Below are positions 1-10,846 of a stretch of DNA of 64,000 bases, in pieces. A model generated the notes under the pieces. That model did no database searches, was not told where the DNA came from, and was given only the letters and a program-made list of their open reading frames with translations. The stretch covers positions 1 through 64,000 of the forward strand of contig JPHH03000098.1 in assembly GCA_000750105.3 (NCBI GenBank), in the 5' to 3' direction. The stretch's first letter is position 1. Every line of letters starts with the position of its first letter. Source of the stretch: Tolypocladium sp. Sup5 PDA-1 (Eukaryota > Ascomycota > Sordariomycetes > Hypocreales > Ophiocordycipitaceae). The position numbers and the translations under genes are program-made.

Positions 1-984
1 CTTCAAGTGGACCGAAGAGTGCAGAGAGCCCTTCGGCATATCTGCCCCGGCAGGACCACAGCAGCCTCTGTCCGAGGGCGCAATGCCCTAACGGGGAGGC
101 GTAGCATGGTTCACCTTCACAGAGCACCTTGTATGCAGCACCTATCGCCAAGAAATCTCGAGTCCTTGGAGCCAAGATGCCACCCGGGCACTCCGGCTAG
201 GACATGTTGATCAGAAGTCTGAACGTGCCAGCAACATTACCGTGCCGCATTTGTTGGAGAGGGCTACAGAGTTTCGGGAACTCAGCGACCTCCGACAGAA
301 GGTCAGTCATACCGAGCCTCAAGCCCATCCATGATACTGACCAGTTCTGCAATAGGGATGGAGCAATCCCGAGGGCAAGGCATTTTTCCAGAGGCAACGT
401 CGAAGTTCTGACGAATGCAACAACCGAACGGCTGTATACTTTATCAACTGATTAAGGACATCGATCGGGGAAGAGCTTCATCGACCCACCAATGGCTTTG
501 CGATCCAGCAGGTCCACCCGGGGCGGCTTAGCATCCTCGACACGTGCATGGCTCGCTGCTCTTGCGGACGAAATCACAGGCCGTACGAGTGCAACAATTG
601 TAGACTCGCCCATCCTTCTGGAATGGGTCAACTGTAGCCCCTCCCTGTCGGAAGACGATGTCACGCTGCTCAAGGAGCGCATTGCCACCCTTTGTATCCT
701 CCTTAAAGCGCCGGCCATTCTTACTTTGCCACGTGATTGGCCCCCGTAGCTTAACATTCAGCATCCAAAAGACTAACATAACTGTATTGCAGTTGAATGA
801 GTGTGAGCTAACAGTTGGCAGCAAAGCATCTTTGACAACGAAATCAGACCTGTCTTCAACCCGCAATCGCAATGCGTTTCGCGAACACATGCCCAGGGCG
901 GGCAGTTGGTCAGGCGCCTCCATTGCCTGGTACGATCGTTTGGCGACAACGCAGAAGGCGCATCAGGACGAGGATACTCCTTCA
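1..984. other. No confident gene
   Basis: Several overlapping open frames exist on both strands. A minus-strand frame around 528-923 ends in a cysteine-rich tail, but no start, splice pattern or family is convincing. I see nothing else here. Confidence 0.3.
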
Positions 985-2340
985 TCAGCTTTGGCTAGCG
1001 TCTTTCGGATTGCCAGTTGCGCCTTGACTTTTGTCGGTTCCTTTACCCCCATCCTCTGTCTTAGATGCTTCGGCTTCGCTATCTCCATGGTCCCATATCT
1101 CCATGTGGTCTGTCGCGTAGATGTCCTTCCTAAGCTTCTTTTTGTTCTGATCGCCATCACACGCGTCCGGGACGTTGGTAGCCAAGACTCTGGAATCCCC
1201 TCCTTCCATGTCACACTCCGCTGACGACATTCGGGAGGCAGCAGAGGGGTACGCGCCAGAGATAGCAGAAGCACCAGGAGTCCGTGAGGCCATGCCTGCT
1301 ACGTCTCTTCCCCCGACATTGTCTCCTACTTCACGTCAATAAGGAAGGGACAACTGCGTCTCAAGGGGGCGCTTACCTCGCATTTCGGGACTCGATCTGG
1401 CGTGTGCCTCCACGGAATCATATGTGTCGAGCGGGGTCCACCAAGCATGACCACCAGGCATGACCACGTTGGGCATGGACTCGTGCCTCTCGTCTTCGTG
1501 GCTATACTGATTCCGATTGAGACGATCCGAGACCGAAAACACCAGCAGATACTAACTTGCTTGTAGATAAGCCTGCCTGCTGCCGAAGCTCTTCCAGTGG
1601 AGGTAATGTCTTATCGACTACGGCGAATAAACCGTTGACAAGACTCTGGAAATGATTTGCCGTACTTGCGTGCTCTCGTAGTTTCTCCTCCAGCCACCTC
1701 TGTTGATCTCTTAATCGTATATTGTCTTCTTCCGCAAGTTGTCGATGTTGCATTTCTGTGTCCAAGGCGGCTGTCGATTGACAAAGTTGCCGAGACAATT
1801 CGTTGTTATCGACATTAAGCTGATTAATGAGATCGGTGAAACTAGCTTCTGTGCTTGATAGCTGAAGAAATTTTAGATAGAGGTAGATAAGAAGAACTGA
1901 TGTAACATACCGGGATAGCGGACTCGACTGCTCCGCATGATGCGTTTACAGGCACAGCCTCGAAAGTCTTACCAACCTCCCTGGATAACAGGCGATAGGT
2001 GCTAACTGAGTGGTCGCTCAAACTTTTTGAGAATATCCGAGAAAAAAAGTCTTCTTTGCCGCACAGAACCCTCCAAGAGTACGGATCCTTTCCTCGGGGA
2101 TTGAGCCGAACATTGGAGGGGCTGATCTCAATGCCTAGCCTTTGGTCTAGGAGGGTCAGCTACGTCTTGTCTGTCACTTCTTTCAGTGTGTCATACAAAT
2201 ATGTTTTGATAGTTTCTCGCGGCATTCATTCCTTGCGCAGCGTCGATCTAAGTTGCTCTGCCGTGTCGTAGCCATACTGTCCGTACGCATGCTGGGAAGG
2301 AATAATTGCCTCGCTACAATCGGTTCTCAAGAATATTAAT
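985..2340 (-). pseudogene. Coiled-coil protein gene, probably degraded
   Basis: Function not recognised. Three consecutive exons can be joined with GT..AG introns. About 110 residues around 1560-1860 form a glutamine- and leucine-rich coiled coil; a middle exon lies around 1380-1500; a charged, Gly/Ser/Lys-rich C-terminal exon ends at 985. The frame can be followed upstream of 1860 to about 2340 with protein-like composition. It is interrupted by two in-frame stops, a TGA just before 2235 and a TAG near 2163; each is one transition away from a Trp or Gln codon. Either small introns remove these stops or the gene has been inactivated by C-to-T/G-to-A mutation; I favour inactivation. It lies downstream of, and in the same orientation as, the DUF3435 gene, so it may belong to the same mobile region. 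Start codon undetermined. Confidence 0.4.
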
Positions 2341-2841
2341 CCAGCAGTATTCTAATTTCCAACCCAGTCAGTTTCCGGTGCTGCATCGTGAACAAACTCA
2401 AGATGGGCAGCAGAATATGAACATGCCGCATTTCATCCCCCACTACATACCGAAAAAGCCCAAAATGTGATAATGCAGGGCGGCAAAACATGTTCCTATC
2501 CAATGCTTTGAACGAACGCCTCAATATAGAATAAGGCGACCTATTTTGGCCATGAGCTGGCGCCCCCCGATAACCGCCGAGTCCACCTCCGCTCGGGATT
2601 TCCCAGACCAATTTCCAGTTGTGAACAAATGCCCAAAGCACGCTTTGTACCACCAAATGGGCCGTTGCGTATTGTGTAGACAACCACTCAAAATGCCTGC
2701 TACCCTTATAGCCTAGCGATGAGCGGCAGTTTTTCGACAAATGGTGTATCTCTGCTCATGGATGTCCTGTGGAAGGGCTGTGTGGCACATGGACATCCGA
2801 CTCTCTGCTGGGAGCAATTTCTGCCATCAAACACCGCTTGA

Positions 2842-3236
2842 TTCTGCCGGCAGAAAAACAGTTACGCTGGAATGCTTAGTAATTTGGTCGGAAGAAACGA
2901 GAGTGCCTGCATGCGTGCCTACATGCATGATTGACTCTCTGCCAGGAGAAATTTCTGTTATTATATGCCGCTTAATTCTGCCGTTAGTAAATTCTGCCAC
3001 GGTGCACCACTTTGTTTCTGCCGGCAGAAAAATTCAGCGCATATAAGTGCTAAGAAATTTCTGCCGGCAGAAAAGAGAGTGTTAACATATGTAATAACAC
3101 ACCGCTTAATTTCTGCCGGCAGTAATAAAGTAGTATACCGTAGCAGAAGTTACTGCCGGCAGAAAAATCAGCGCATGAGCATTGAATCCGGCAGTAATTC
3201 TGCCATGGCACACCGCGTGGTTTCTGCCGGCAGAAA
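2842..3236. repeat. Array of TTTCTGCCGGCAGAAA palindromes
   Basis: A perfect 16-bp palindrome, TTTCTGCCGGCAGAAA, occurs at 3015-3030, 3058-3073 and 3221-3236. A 14-bp core lies at 2842-2855, and one-sided or imperfect copies lie at 3110-3122 and 3150-3165. Several copies sit in a longer degenerate unit containing ATTCTGCC, then a CACACCGC-like block, then the palindrome followed by a run of A and sometimes TCAGCGCAT. Open frames across it are a by-product of the repeat. Role unknown: a recombinase or protein-binding array, or hairpins of a small mobile repeat. Confidence 0.8.
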
Positions 3237-3598
3237 AAAAGGGACCGTGTCGCGGCAGCATATACTGCTGGCAACACCGAGTTGCACAGTGGAGGCGAAC
3301 ACCCATACCCGGATCGCGCAAGAGCTCCGAGCAATTTTGCTACCACGTTGCAAAAATAAAATAAAAATAAAATAAAAGGCCGCATCTGTTGAAACGCCCA
3401 AGATATTGCGACGACTCATTCGCAGCGTTTGACGCCGGAGGTTATGTTCAATACAATGAATGGATTCACGGATTGAAAAGATGTGGAGATTGTGACACCA
3501 GATCTACAAAACACATCAAACATGTGTAAACGAGGTCTCTGTCAACTATCCAAATCTGTTTGAGGCAACCAGGCAAAGATATACAAGCTCAGTCTACG
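3237..3598. other. Intergenic spacer
   Basis: It contains a short A-rich AAATAAAATAAAAATAAAA-like stretch near 3352-3377. It forms the 3' flank of the DUF3435 gene. I see no gene here. Confidence 0.4.
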
Positions 3599-6500
3599 CT
3601 AATTTCTAGTCTTTCTCGTCTTTCGCTTCAGCTGCTGCCTCTTTTTATGCCCGCCGCGAAGCTCTGGATGCATTGTGTTCTCAGGGACCCACCAACGCGA
3701 ATCCCTCTCCATCCCAACGTAGTCCAGAAAGCGCAGATGGTACTCTACCTTTCGATTCTTTATACGCGATCCAAGCACTTCTATGCCATCTCGGAAGCCT
3801 TTGTACTTTTCCTCAAGTTCATCAATGAGCTCTTGGTTCAGAATGTCGGCTTCAGGTTGCCAGCTGGTCCCACCCTCGCGCCACTTCACAAGAAACAGCA
3901 CAGTTTGCCGTTCCTTCCATTTAGCAAGCAGACATTCGACGCCATATTCCCCTTTCGAGGAAGGGCCCCTAGTGTTAGTCGAGTTGTCGAGATGCGGTTG
4001 TGATATTGAGATCCCAGCGGCGTCGTCGCACATATTCTCAGCCGGTGTCAAAAGTCGTGGGTCTAGTTGGTCGGTCGACGGTATTTCTCTGGTGCAAAAT
4101 GTTGATACGCCATGGCTCACGTCTTTGATGGGCGGGAAATCTGCCGACGTTGCCGGCAAATGGTCGTCGCCAATCACAGTCGATTGTTCGGAGTCAAAGT
4201 CGTCGAACTCTGCATAGTCACTTGGTCCGAGATGCTCCGCATTGGTGATGCTAGGTGAAGCTTTGCAAGCTGGCATCGAGCAGTTTAGTGATATTTGGCC
4301 AACACATCCCATGATGTCGCCAATGGGATATGAAAAGCCTCTCACAGGGTTTGTGGGTAGTTCGGCGGCGACTCGCTTCCGTTCGGGCTGATGATTGTCA
4401 GCTGTACCCGTCGGCTCAGGAACGCTATGAACATCGCTAAGATGATGCCAAAGGTCGCCCCTGGAGTTGCATATGACTGGACAGCGCCAATGAGGGCATG
4501 GGAGACTTTTCGAATCATCCTCCTGAGTTGCCATATAGGCCGGAATGCATTCAAAAATATGTCGTCGCCAAGCGGTAATGTCAGGATATTGCTTCAACCG
4601 CTCGTGGGCAGGAAGATCTGTGTTTCCGAGGTGAACTGGGCAATATCCGGCGCAAGCGACTGCATGGCGGAAGGTGACTGGGTCGCATCGAAATGGAACG
4701 TCGCCATTGTCAAGGTGATCTTGGCAGTGGCTCTGCCATTCTTCTTTGCTGGTCACCCACTCGCTGCAGCGAAAGCAAAACCGAGCGAACCCGTACAACC
4801 TCTTAAGGTTCGCTTCGAAACATCGATAGACATGCTTCCATCGTTTCTCCAAGGGGAAACTAGCCGACACAGTTTTAGCAAAAGCGCGAAAGAACTTTGC
4901 ATGCTGGTGGATGTTGCTTACCTTGCCATTACTTGGCCGCACAAGGGGGCTGGACAGCTCCCGTGGACAGGCCTCAGTACGTCTTGGTATGCCACGCTCG
5001 AATCATTCGTGCGGAGAGCAATGAGATCCTTCAGAGCAGAAACCCATTCCGGGCTTCGCGGTAGTGCTCTCAGCGTCATGTTTTCAGCAAGGCGAATTCG
5101 CTCTTTGGGCAGCATATGCTTAATGCGGTCGAAATGGGTCCGCCGCCAGTCACACTGTTCGTGTGGATTTTCGTTGGTGTCATAAACGATTTTTTGAGCG
5201 GCTTGAATTTCTTTCAACCTCTTTTTCTCGATCGCACGCCGTTCTTCGTATGCTGCATGCCGCTGAAGCTTTAGCTGGGCTCGAACAGCTTCTGAAGTAG
5301 TAGCTTCGATCTGCGGGTTGATCTCTCTGATCCTGTCCATGATCGCCTTGTATTTCGGGTCATTCTGGACGTTCTGTAACTCTTTTTTCGGAAGAGACTG
5401 CAGCAGATTGGGATTCCACTTCATAGTTGCCGAGCGAAAATGCTCTGCCAGGTCTGTCCGGCGCTGCATTTGAAGGTAATTGGCCGCACCATCAATGGTA
5501 GATATGCTACCGAGGTAATGGTTGACGAGTACATTTGTGTTGTTTTGAGAGGCAAACCTCAACACTTGGCCTAAAGAGTAGCCGTTGTCTGTAGCAACTC
5601 CGGTCAGTTGTGATTTAATTACATAGCATTGTTGGGAGCCTTACCGTTTGCATTGATGAGGGCTACACGGCGAGGCGCATGCAATTGTAGACCTGTGGTA
5701 AGGCCTGCACGGACGGCCCAAGCTGACGCTTGAAACCCCCATGAGCTTGGATCTCTTGGCTTGTCGTTTGGGCCGCTTCGGCTCCATGCCGGGAAGACTG
5801 GCTGTGCTATCATGTGGTCGGCCCATTCTATGACTCGAAACTTGGCATTCGGCGGCGGTCTCAAATCCAGAGCTTGCCCAACGGTGCATAAGTCTGGAGA
5901 TAGTTGGGAAGATATGATATTGGCAAGCATATGCAACATGGGTTGCGCATAGAGTGGTGGTGGGAGGCCATCGGGACCTTTCATCTGTTCGGCAAATGGA
6001 TGTTCCGGTCTACGATACCGTCAGTTACCTTGATTTATCGCCGTGATGGAGACAGTCCCGATACTTACTGGTTTATGTCTGTTCCTTTGCAAATCTCTCG
6101 TGTAAATTTGAGGCGAAATTCGGGATTTCCTTCATGCCATGAGAGCATGAGTTCAAGATCCTGATCCTCGTTAGTGCAAGAAGGCGCCCATGTAAACAAG
6201 GCATTTACCTTGTACTCTGCTTGGCACACCTCCTGTAATCTCGCTGACGTAAAACAATGCGTGTTTAATAGGTTGGCGTTGTCGGCTCGGCTTCCCTCGT
6301 GCACGTAGTCGTGAGAGTCTTTGCACCAGTGAAGCTCTTGCATGTGTACGAAGTTTTCGATGGTGAGGAAAGTTTTCTTCTTGCGGCCTTTCTTTCCCTT
6401 CACGAGACCAATTTTACTAGCCAGTTCACCTTCAATATACTGGGACTATTAGCAATGAAACGTAACACCGTCGGGTCTGAGCAACTCACCGGAGCCATAG

Positions 6501-6932
6501 AGCGCGTAGCATCAAGAGGAATATAGTCGTGGAATGCACGTTCCCATGCGTTGCAGAATCGTCGCATCACACTTCGCACACTTCCAGTGGTTGGTCTCTC
6601 ATTGTCTTTGTCCAGCTTTCCGATCATGGCAAGGCCCAAAAACTCGGCGTACTGCTTCAGTGTCTGAATATTTTTCGGCGTTGAACCTGGAAACCTCCTT
6701 TCGAACCTAGAGCGTGTTAAGAGTTGAAACTCGTTTACAGCGAACATGAAGCAAGAACTTACGCGTACCACACAACAAGTTCTCTGTCATACTGTTTTTT
6801 GCTTCTCGGTGCTAGGTTCCTTCGAACTGGGTGCGGGTTGAGGTGCGAGGGATCCAAAGACAGACCATTCTGTATGGCAAGTTCCACCAACTCGTCAGGG
6901 TTTCTAGTTGGCCGTGCTTCCTTATTTGTCAT
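3599..6932 (-). CDS. DUF3435 tyrosine recombinase with C2H2 and chromodomains
   Basis: Seven exons (6932-6763, 6706-6490, 6445-6209, 6166-6069, 6009-5645, 5588-4922, 4859-3599) join in phase to 3015 nt, or 1004 residues. Residues 1 to about 560 match the DUF3435 (FluG-annotated) family, the fungal tyrosine recombinases that include Starship captain proteins. The exon 6 segment VLVNHYLGSIS places the likely nucleophile at Tyr387, with an arginine-containing VRAGLT motif upstream. Residues about 613-760 hold three C2H2-type fingers, the first starting CFRC. Residues about 890-925 are a chromodomain-like block, and about 945-980 look like a second. The start at 6932 is chosen because the family motif NPDELVELA follows it and a TATATAAAG box lies about 145 bp upstream. 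No stop or frameshift was seen, so it is probably functional or recently so. Its 5' end faces the catabolic cluster, so cargo of a canonical Starship would lie to the left. Confidence 0.85.
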
Positions 6933-7073
6933 CGTCAACCAGTATTCTGTCTGACAGAGTCGGCGAAAAGTGACAATAAACACGTTTGGGAGCGTTGGGA
7001 CGTTGTAAAGGTTGGCTTGTAGACTGAGAGCTAGGTCGCAAAGAACAAAGGAAGTGAACGGCGAAGCAGGCGT

Positions 7074-7082
7074 CTTTATATA
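7074..7082 (-). promoter_or_regulatory. TATA box of the recombinase gene
   Basis: The minus strand reads TATATAAAG about 145 bp upstream of the ATG at 6932. The position suits a core promoter with a 5' leader of roughly 110 bases. Confidence 0.5.
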
Positions 7083-7859
7083 GATGAGAAGAGAGCAGTC
7101 AGCCCTTGAGTGCACTCCCAAAGTGACGGATCCGCTCTTCGACATCCAACCTCGATGGTCATTTTTGGCCGTCCATATGCTCAGTTCCATTTTTGCTTGG
7201 GCTGCTATTCACACTCCTCTTGGCTGTGGGGCAAGACTGAGCAACCCGAGAGCTCCCAGAGCCATGGGTGAGCAGCCCCTGAGTAGAGCCTGAGCCGGCA
7301 TCCACAAAAGCGGCGATGCGTCGGGGAAGCAAAAAGTCGGGATTCGTGAGGTATAACAATTATTACCGGAACATGTATCGACCCTTCGAGTTCCTCTATC
7401 AATGTCCCGTGTCGGTGCATATCAGCGGCGCTTGATCGACAACCCTGAGTCGGGTTAATAAGCTGGCAATAATAGTATGCCGGCACGTGGGCGTGGCGGC
7501 AGACTGGCGTTCTGGAGGGTGGGTGACGTTAGGAACATTCCGGCTTTCCGATTTCGTCCTTCGGACGCCATATCAATATTAGTCCGGGGACTCTTGTTAG
7601 GCGCTTTTTTACTTTCTTGATCAAATTGCGGGGAAAGCGGGTCAGGAATCTGTTTAAAACAGTTTCATGGGAAGACTTTGTGGATGAGTCTAACGTATGA
7701 CTCTCGCTTTTTATCATTCCCCATCAACAAATCAACTAGCTATACTTTAGTCCTTCGACCACTACATCGCGTTTCTAGCTTACAGCTGCAAGATATCTTC
7801 AAAAGTGTGTAGAGATGCACGATATACAGAGTCCGTACTTTCAGCTAATTTATGTGCAG

Positions 7860-9601
7860 TGGGTTTGGAAAAATCAGATCAGAAGACGGGCGACTGGGTC
7901 CACGCGGGATCTGGCCAGTCGGTGGTCGAGGCAGGTCACCCGCGACAAATGGGAGTGTCTTTTCCACGGATAGTGACTGACTTGATGGATAGATGTATAA
8001 GAATTTCAACACGCTCTCGTTGCTATCTCTGGCCGTGTCGCTCATGGCAACATGGGAGGGGCTCTGCAGTACCATGGGCTTAGGCTTGGTCGCTGGTGGA
8101 CCAGTTGCCCTTGTGTACGGATTCATCGGTACGAGCCCAACCACATCGAGGCCGTGTCTGGGTAAACCTGATAATATCTTATTCGTGCAGCCGCCTTTAT
8201 TGGAAGTGTTGCCACCGCCATGTCCCTGTCGGAGCCGGCATCCATGTGAGTCGTTCTCAAAGACAGCTGAAAGAGTATGAATATTGACCCTTGAAGGTAT
8301 CCTACCGCGGGTGGACAATATCACTTCATGGCTCATCTCAGCTCCACCTCTTGCAAACCAGTGTTTAGCTGGTATTCTGGCTGGCTCACCCTTATTGGAT
8401 GGGTTGCACTTACAGCGAGCGCTCCGTATGCCGCTGGCAACCTCATCCTGGGCCTCATCGGGCTGAACCATCCAGAGTACATCCCAGAACGATGGCATGG
8501 GACCCTGATATATTTGGCAATTCTGGCCATCTCATTTGTCTTGAACCTTTGGGGTAGCAGATTGATACCACTGCTGGAAAATCTCATCATGACCTTGCAC
8601 GTCCTCTTCTTCTTCGCAATATTTATCGCAGCCATAGTCCTCCCACCCACTCGGCACTCGGCCACATTTGTTTTTACTACATTTGTGAACAACTCCGGCT
8701 GGGATAGCGATGGTGTTGCCTGGTGCCTAGGGATGTTGACATCATCCTACGTCATTATCGGTGTGAAACCCATTTCTAGTGGTATCACCACCTCGGTGAG
8801 AGGCAATGTTAACATCGACTAGGCTATGACTGTGCCACGCACATGTCAGAAGAGATCAAAAACCCCAGAATTGGTGTTCCCCGAGCCATGATTTGGTCTC
8901 TGATTATCAACGGTGTGATGGGGTTTGCCCTACTAATCGCCATCCTTTTCGGTATGGGTGATATGCAAACCGCCCTGGCAACACCCACCGGATTCCCCAT
9001 GATCGAGATATTTACCCAGATGACGAGAGGTAACCTTGCAGCAACAAGTGCAATGATTTGCACCATAATCATTTCGGCGTCTCTGGCTACAGTTGGACTT
9101 ACTGCATCAACGTCACGCACTATGTGGGCCTTTGCCCGCGACGGTGCCCTCCCGTTCTCCCGTTTGTTGTCACGGCTCGACCGCAAACGCCACATACCCT
9201 CCAACGCTGTCATTTGCACAACTATCTTGCTGGCTATCTTGGGGCTACTGAATATTGCGTCGTCGACGGCCTTTAATGCGGTCCTGTCCCTCACCGTGGT
9301 ATCCCTTTGCCTGTCATACCTGCTTCCCATCCTGGCAATGCTGTACCGGCGTCTACGCACCCCGGAAATGGTGTCCTACGGACCTTGGCGTCTGCCAGCG
9401 GTGATAGGTCCCCTCACAAACATCGTGGCAATTTGTTACAATTTATTTATCTGTGTATTTCTCCTATTCCCACCATTTCAACCGGTCACTCCCACAAACA
9501 TGAATTATGCTGGGGTTGTACTCGGGTCAGTGTTGGTATTGGCTTCGGCGGACTGGTTATTGCGAGGACGGGGAGTATATTCTGGCCCCGTTGTCGGCTG
9601 A
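7860..9601 (+). CDS. APC-family amine/amino-acid permease
   Basis: A multi-pass plasma-membrane transporter of the fungal GABA/choline permease type in the APC superfamily. Visible landmarks are ATWEGL in the first transmembrane segment, YPTAGGQYH, and CATHMSEEIKNP, which is typical of this family; many hydrophobic segments follow to the stop at 9601. Exons join around 8130/8191, 8248/8297 and 8760/8823; the last intron, 8761-8822, restores the motif IGYDCATHM. The N-terminus is uncertain. A plausible coding exon starts at 7860 with LEKSDQKTGDW, and its ATG could form by splicing A at 7804 to TG at 7860-7861. The junction entering the exon at 7993 lacks an obvious GT donor in phase. Position at the cluster edge suggests uptake of the amine or acid substrate (inference). 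Confidence 0.8.
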
Positions 9602-10846
9602 AAGAAATGTTCCGGGGGTTCAATATAAACTCATGTATGTATGTATGTATATTTTGACACCGTGGAACACAAACTCCCGAAGGGCATGCGACGTGCGAGA
9701 GTCCACCTAGCTATTTCAGTATGTAGATTACCCAAGCCAGTCGTAGTTCAGGGGGACTAGATCAACGATAGTCCTCATCCTTCCCATAAGACTGTGCCGG
9801 AGTCCTCCAGATACTTGTAAACACGAGAGATCCCGCATATCAAACCTCCCTTTGGAAAAGCCTGACTCCAGCCGGGAGAAAAAACCAACAGGTATAAGCA
9901 GCGCACAATACGTCAAGTCTCCATCCCTCCTCCACTCGAAGGACTCAGAATCCCCCAGCCCATCCAAACTCTCGAAAATCTTCTCAATCCCGGGTCCCTG
10001 ACCCCGCGGTATTGCAGTTCGTCTAGAGGTTTCCGTCGCATGCCTTCGGAGCTTTCTTCCAAACCTGACTCTTGATTGGGTCTAGTTAGGCCCCAGTCAT
10101 AGACTGGGTCGCCGTCGGGTATCCGTCCGTAAGGGCGTGGTCGTACGAGGACCTTACGGGCTCGTCAGGCCGCCAGGCTCAACAGCGGCGACAGGGGTAT
10201 GGCGCTTGTCGGAACACAGAGTATCCAACGCCCTCATAGGTTGCTACTCGACCTCGTATCGGAGCAGCCTCATTGGTACGCGTGTTGTGCCGTCGATTGC
10301 TCTTTGGCGGGCCAAAGAGCAATTTCTTCTTCCGTTAGGGTGTCGATAGGCTCCAAGCCAAGCCCTAATAGCATACCAGTCGGAGCGAAGAATGATAGTT
10401 GTCGAGGGGAAGGTGGTAAGCCCATATAGGACGCGCATTAGGCACAGTAGCAGGAGTACGGGCTCCTTGGTTCGGTGACGATATTAGCTTGCCCGAGCCT
10501 ACTGGAGGTACCCTGTCATAATGTCAAAGTGTCGTAGTGTCGTCTCATTTGACGAAACCCACGCCATTGAATCGACAATCAGGCAGTTCTTGCTTCAGGA
10601 GCAACGGCGTCCTTCGACAGCACAAATGCGACCTCTATTACGTATGGTCACGATGATACACATGTACTAAATTTCTTGACCAAGACCTGAAAAACAAGTT
10701 AAACGCCCAGAGTCAGCAGCTAGCTTCAGGTAACCCTACTCGTAATAACTGAGATGTTTCCTATGTCTTTTGTTTGTGTTATTCCATTTTCATAGTCAAG
10801 GTTAAGCGCTCTCTCGACCCTACTTTCGTCCATGTGAGCACCATCG
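9602..10846. other. Convergent intergenic region
   Basis: It separates the 3' ends of the permease and the regulator gene. It holds a short TGTA microsatellite near 9633-9652, the sequence GTCGGGTATCCGTC at 10114-10127 (also found at 15752-15765) and a 13-bp-arm palindrome at 10296-10323. I see no convincing gene. Confidence 0.5.
10296..10323. repeat. Perfect 13-bp inverted repeat
   Basis: ATTGCTCTTTGGC is followed by two bases and its exact reverse complement, ending at 10323. It lies between two convergent genes and could be a hairpin at a transcript end or a protein site. No function is assigned. Confidence 0.8.

Noticed and set aside
2336..2740. Minus-strand frame of 134 codons
   Set aside because: No family features and unclear start. 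It lies between a degraded gene and a repeat array.
2741..3385. Overlapping frames on both strands through the palindrome array
   Set aside because: They are open because the repeated CTGCCGGCAGAAA unit lacks stops. The Ser-Ala-Gly-Arg-Lys repeats in the peptides are translations of the DNA repeat.
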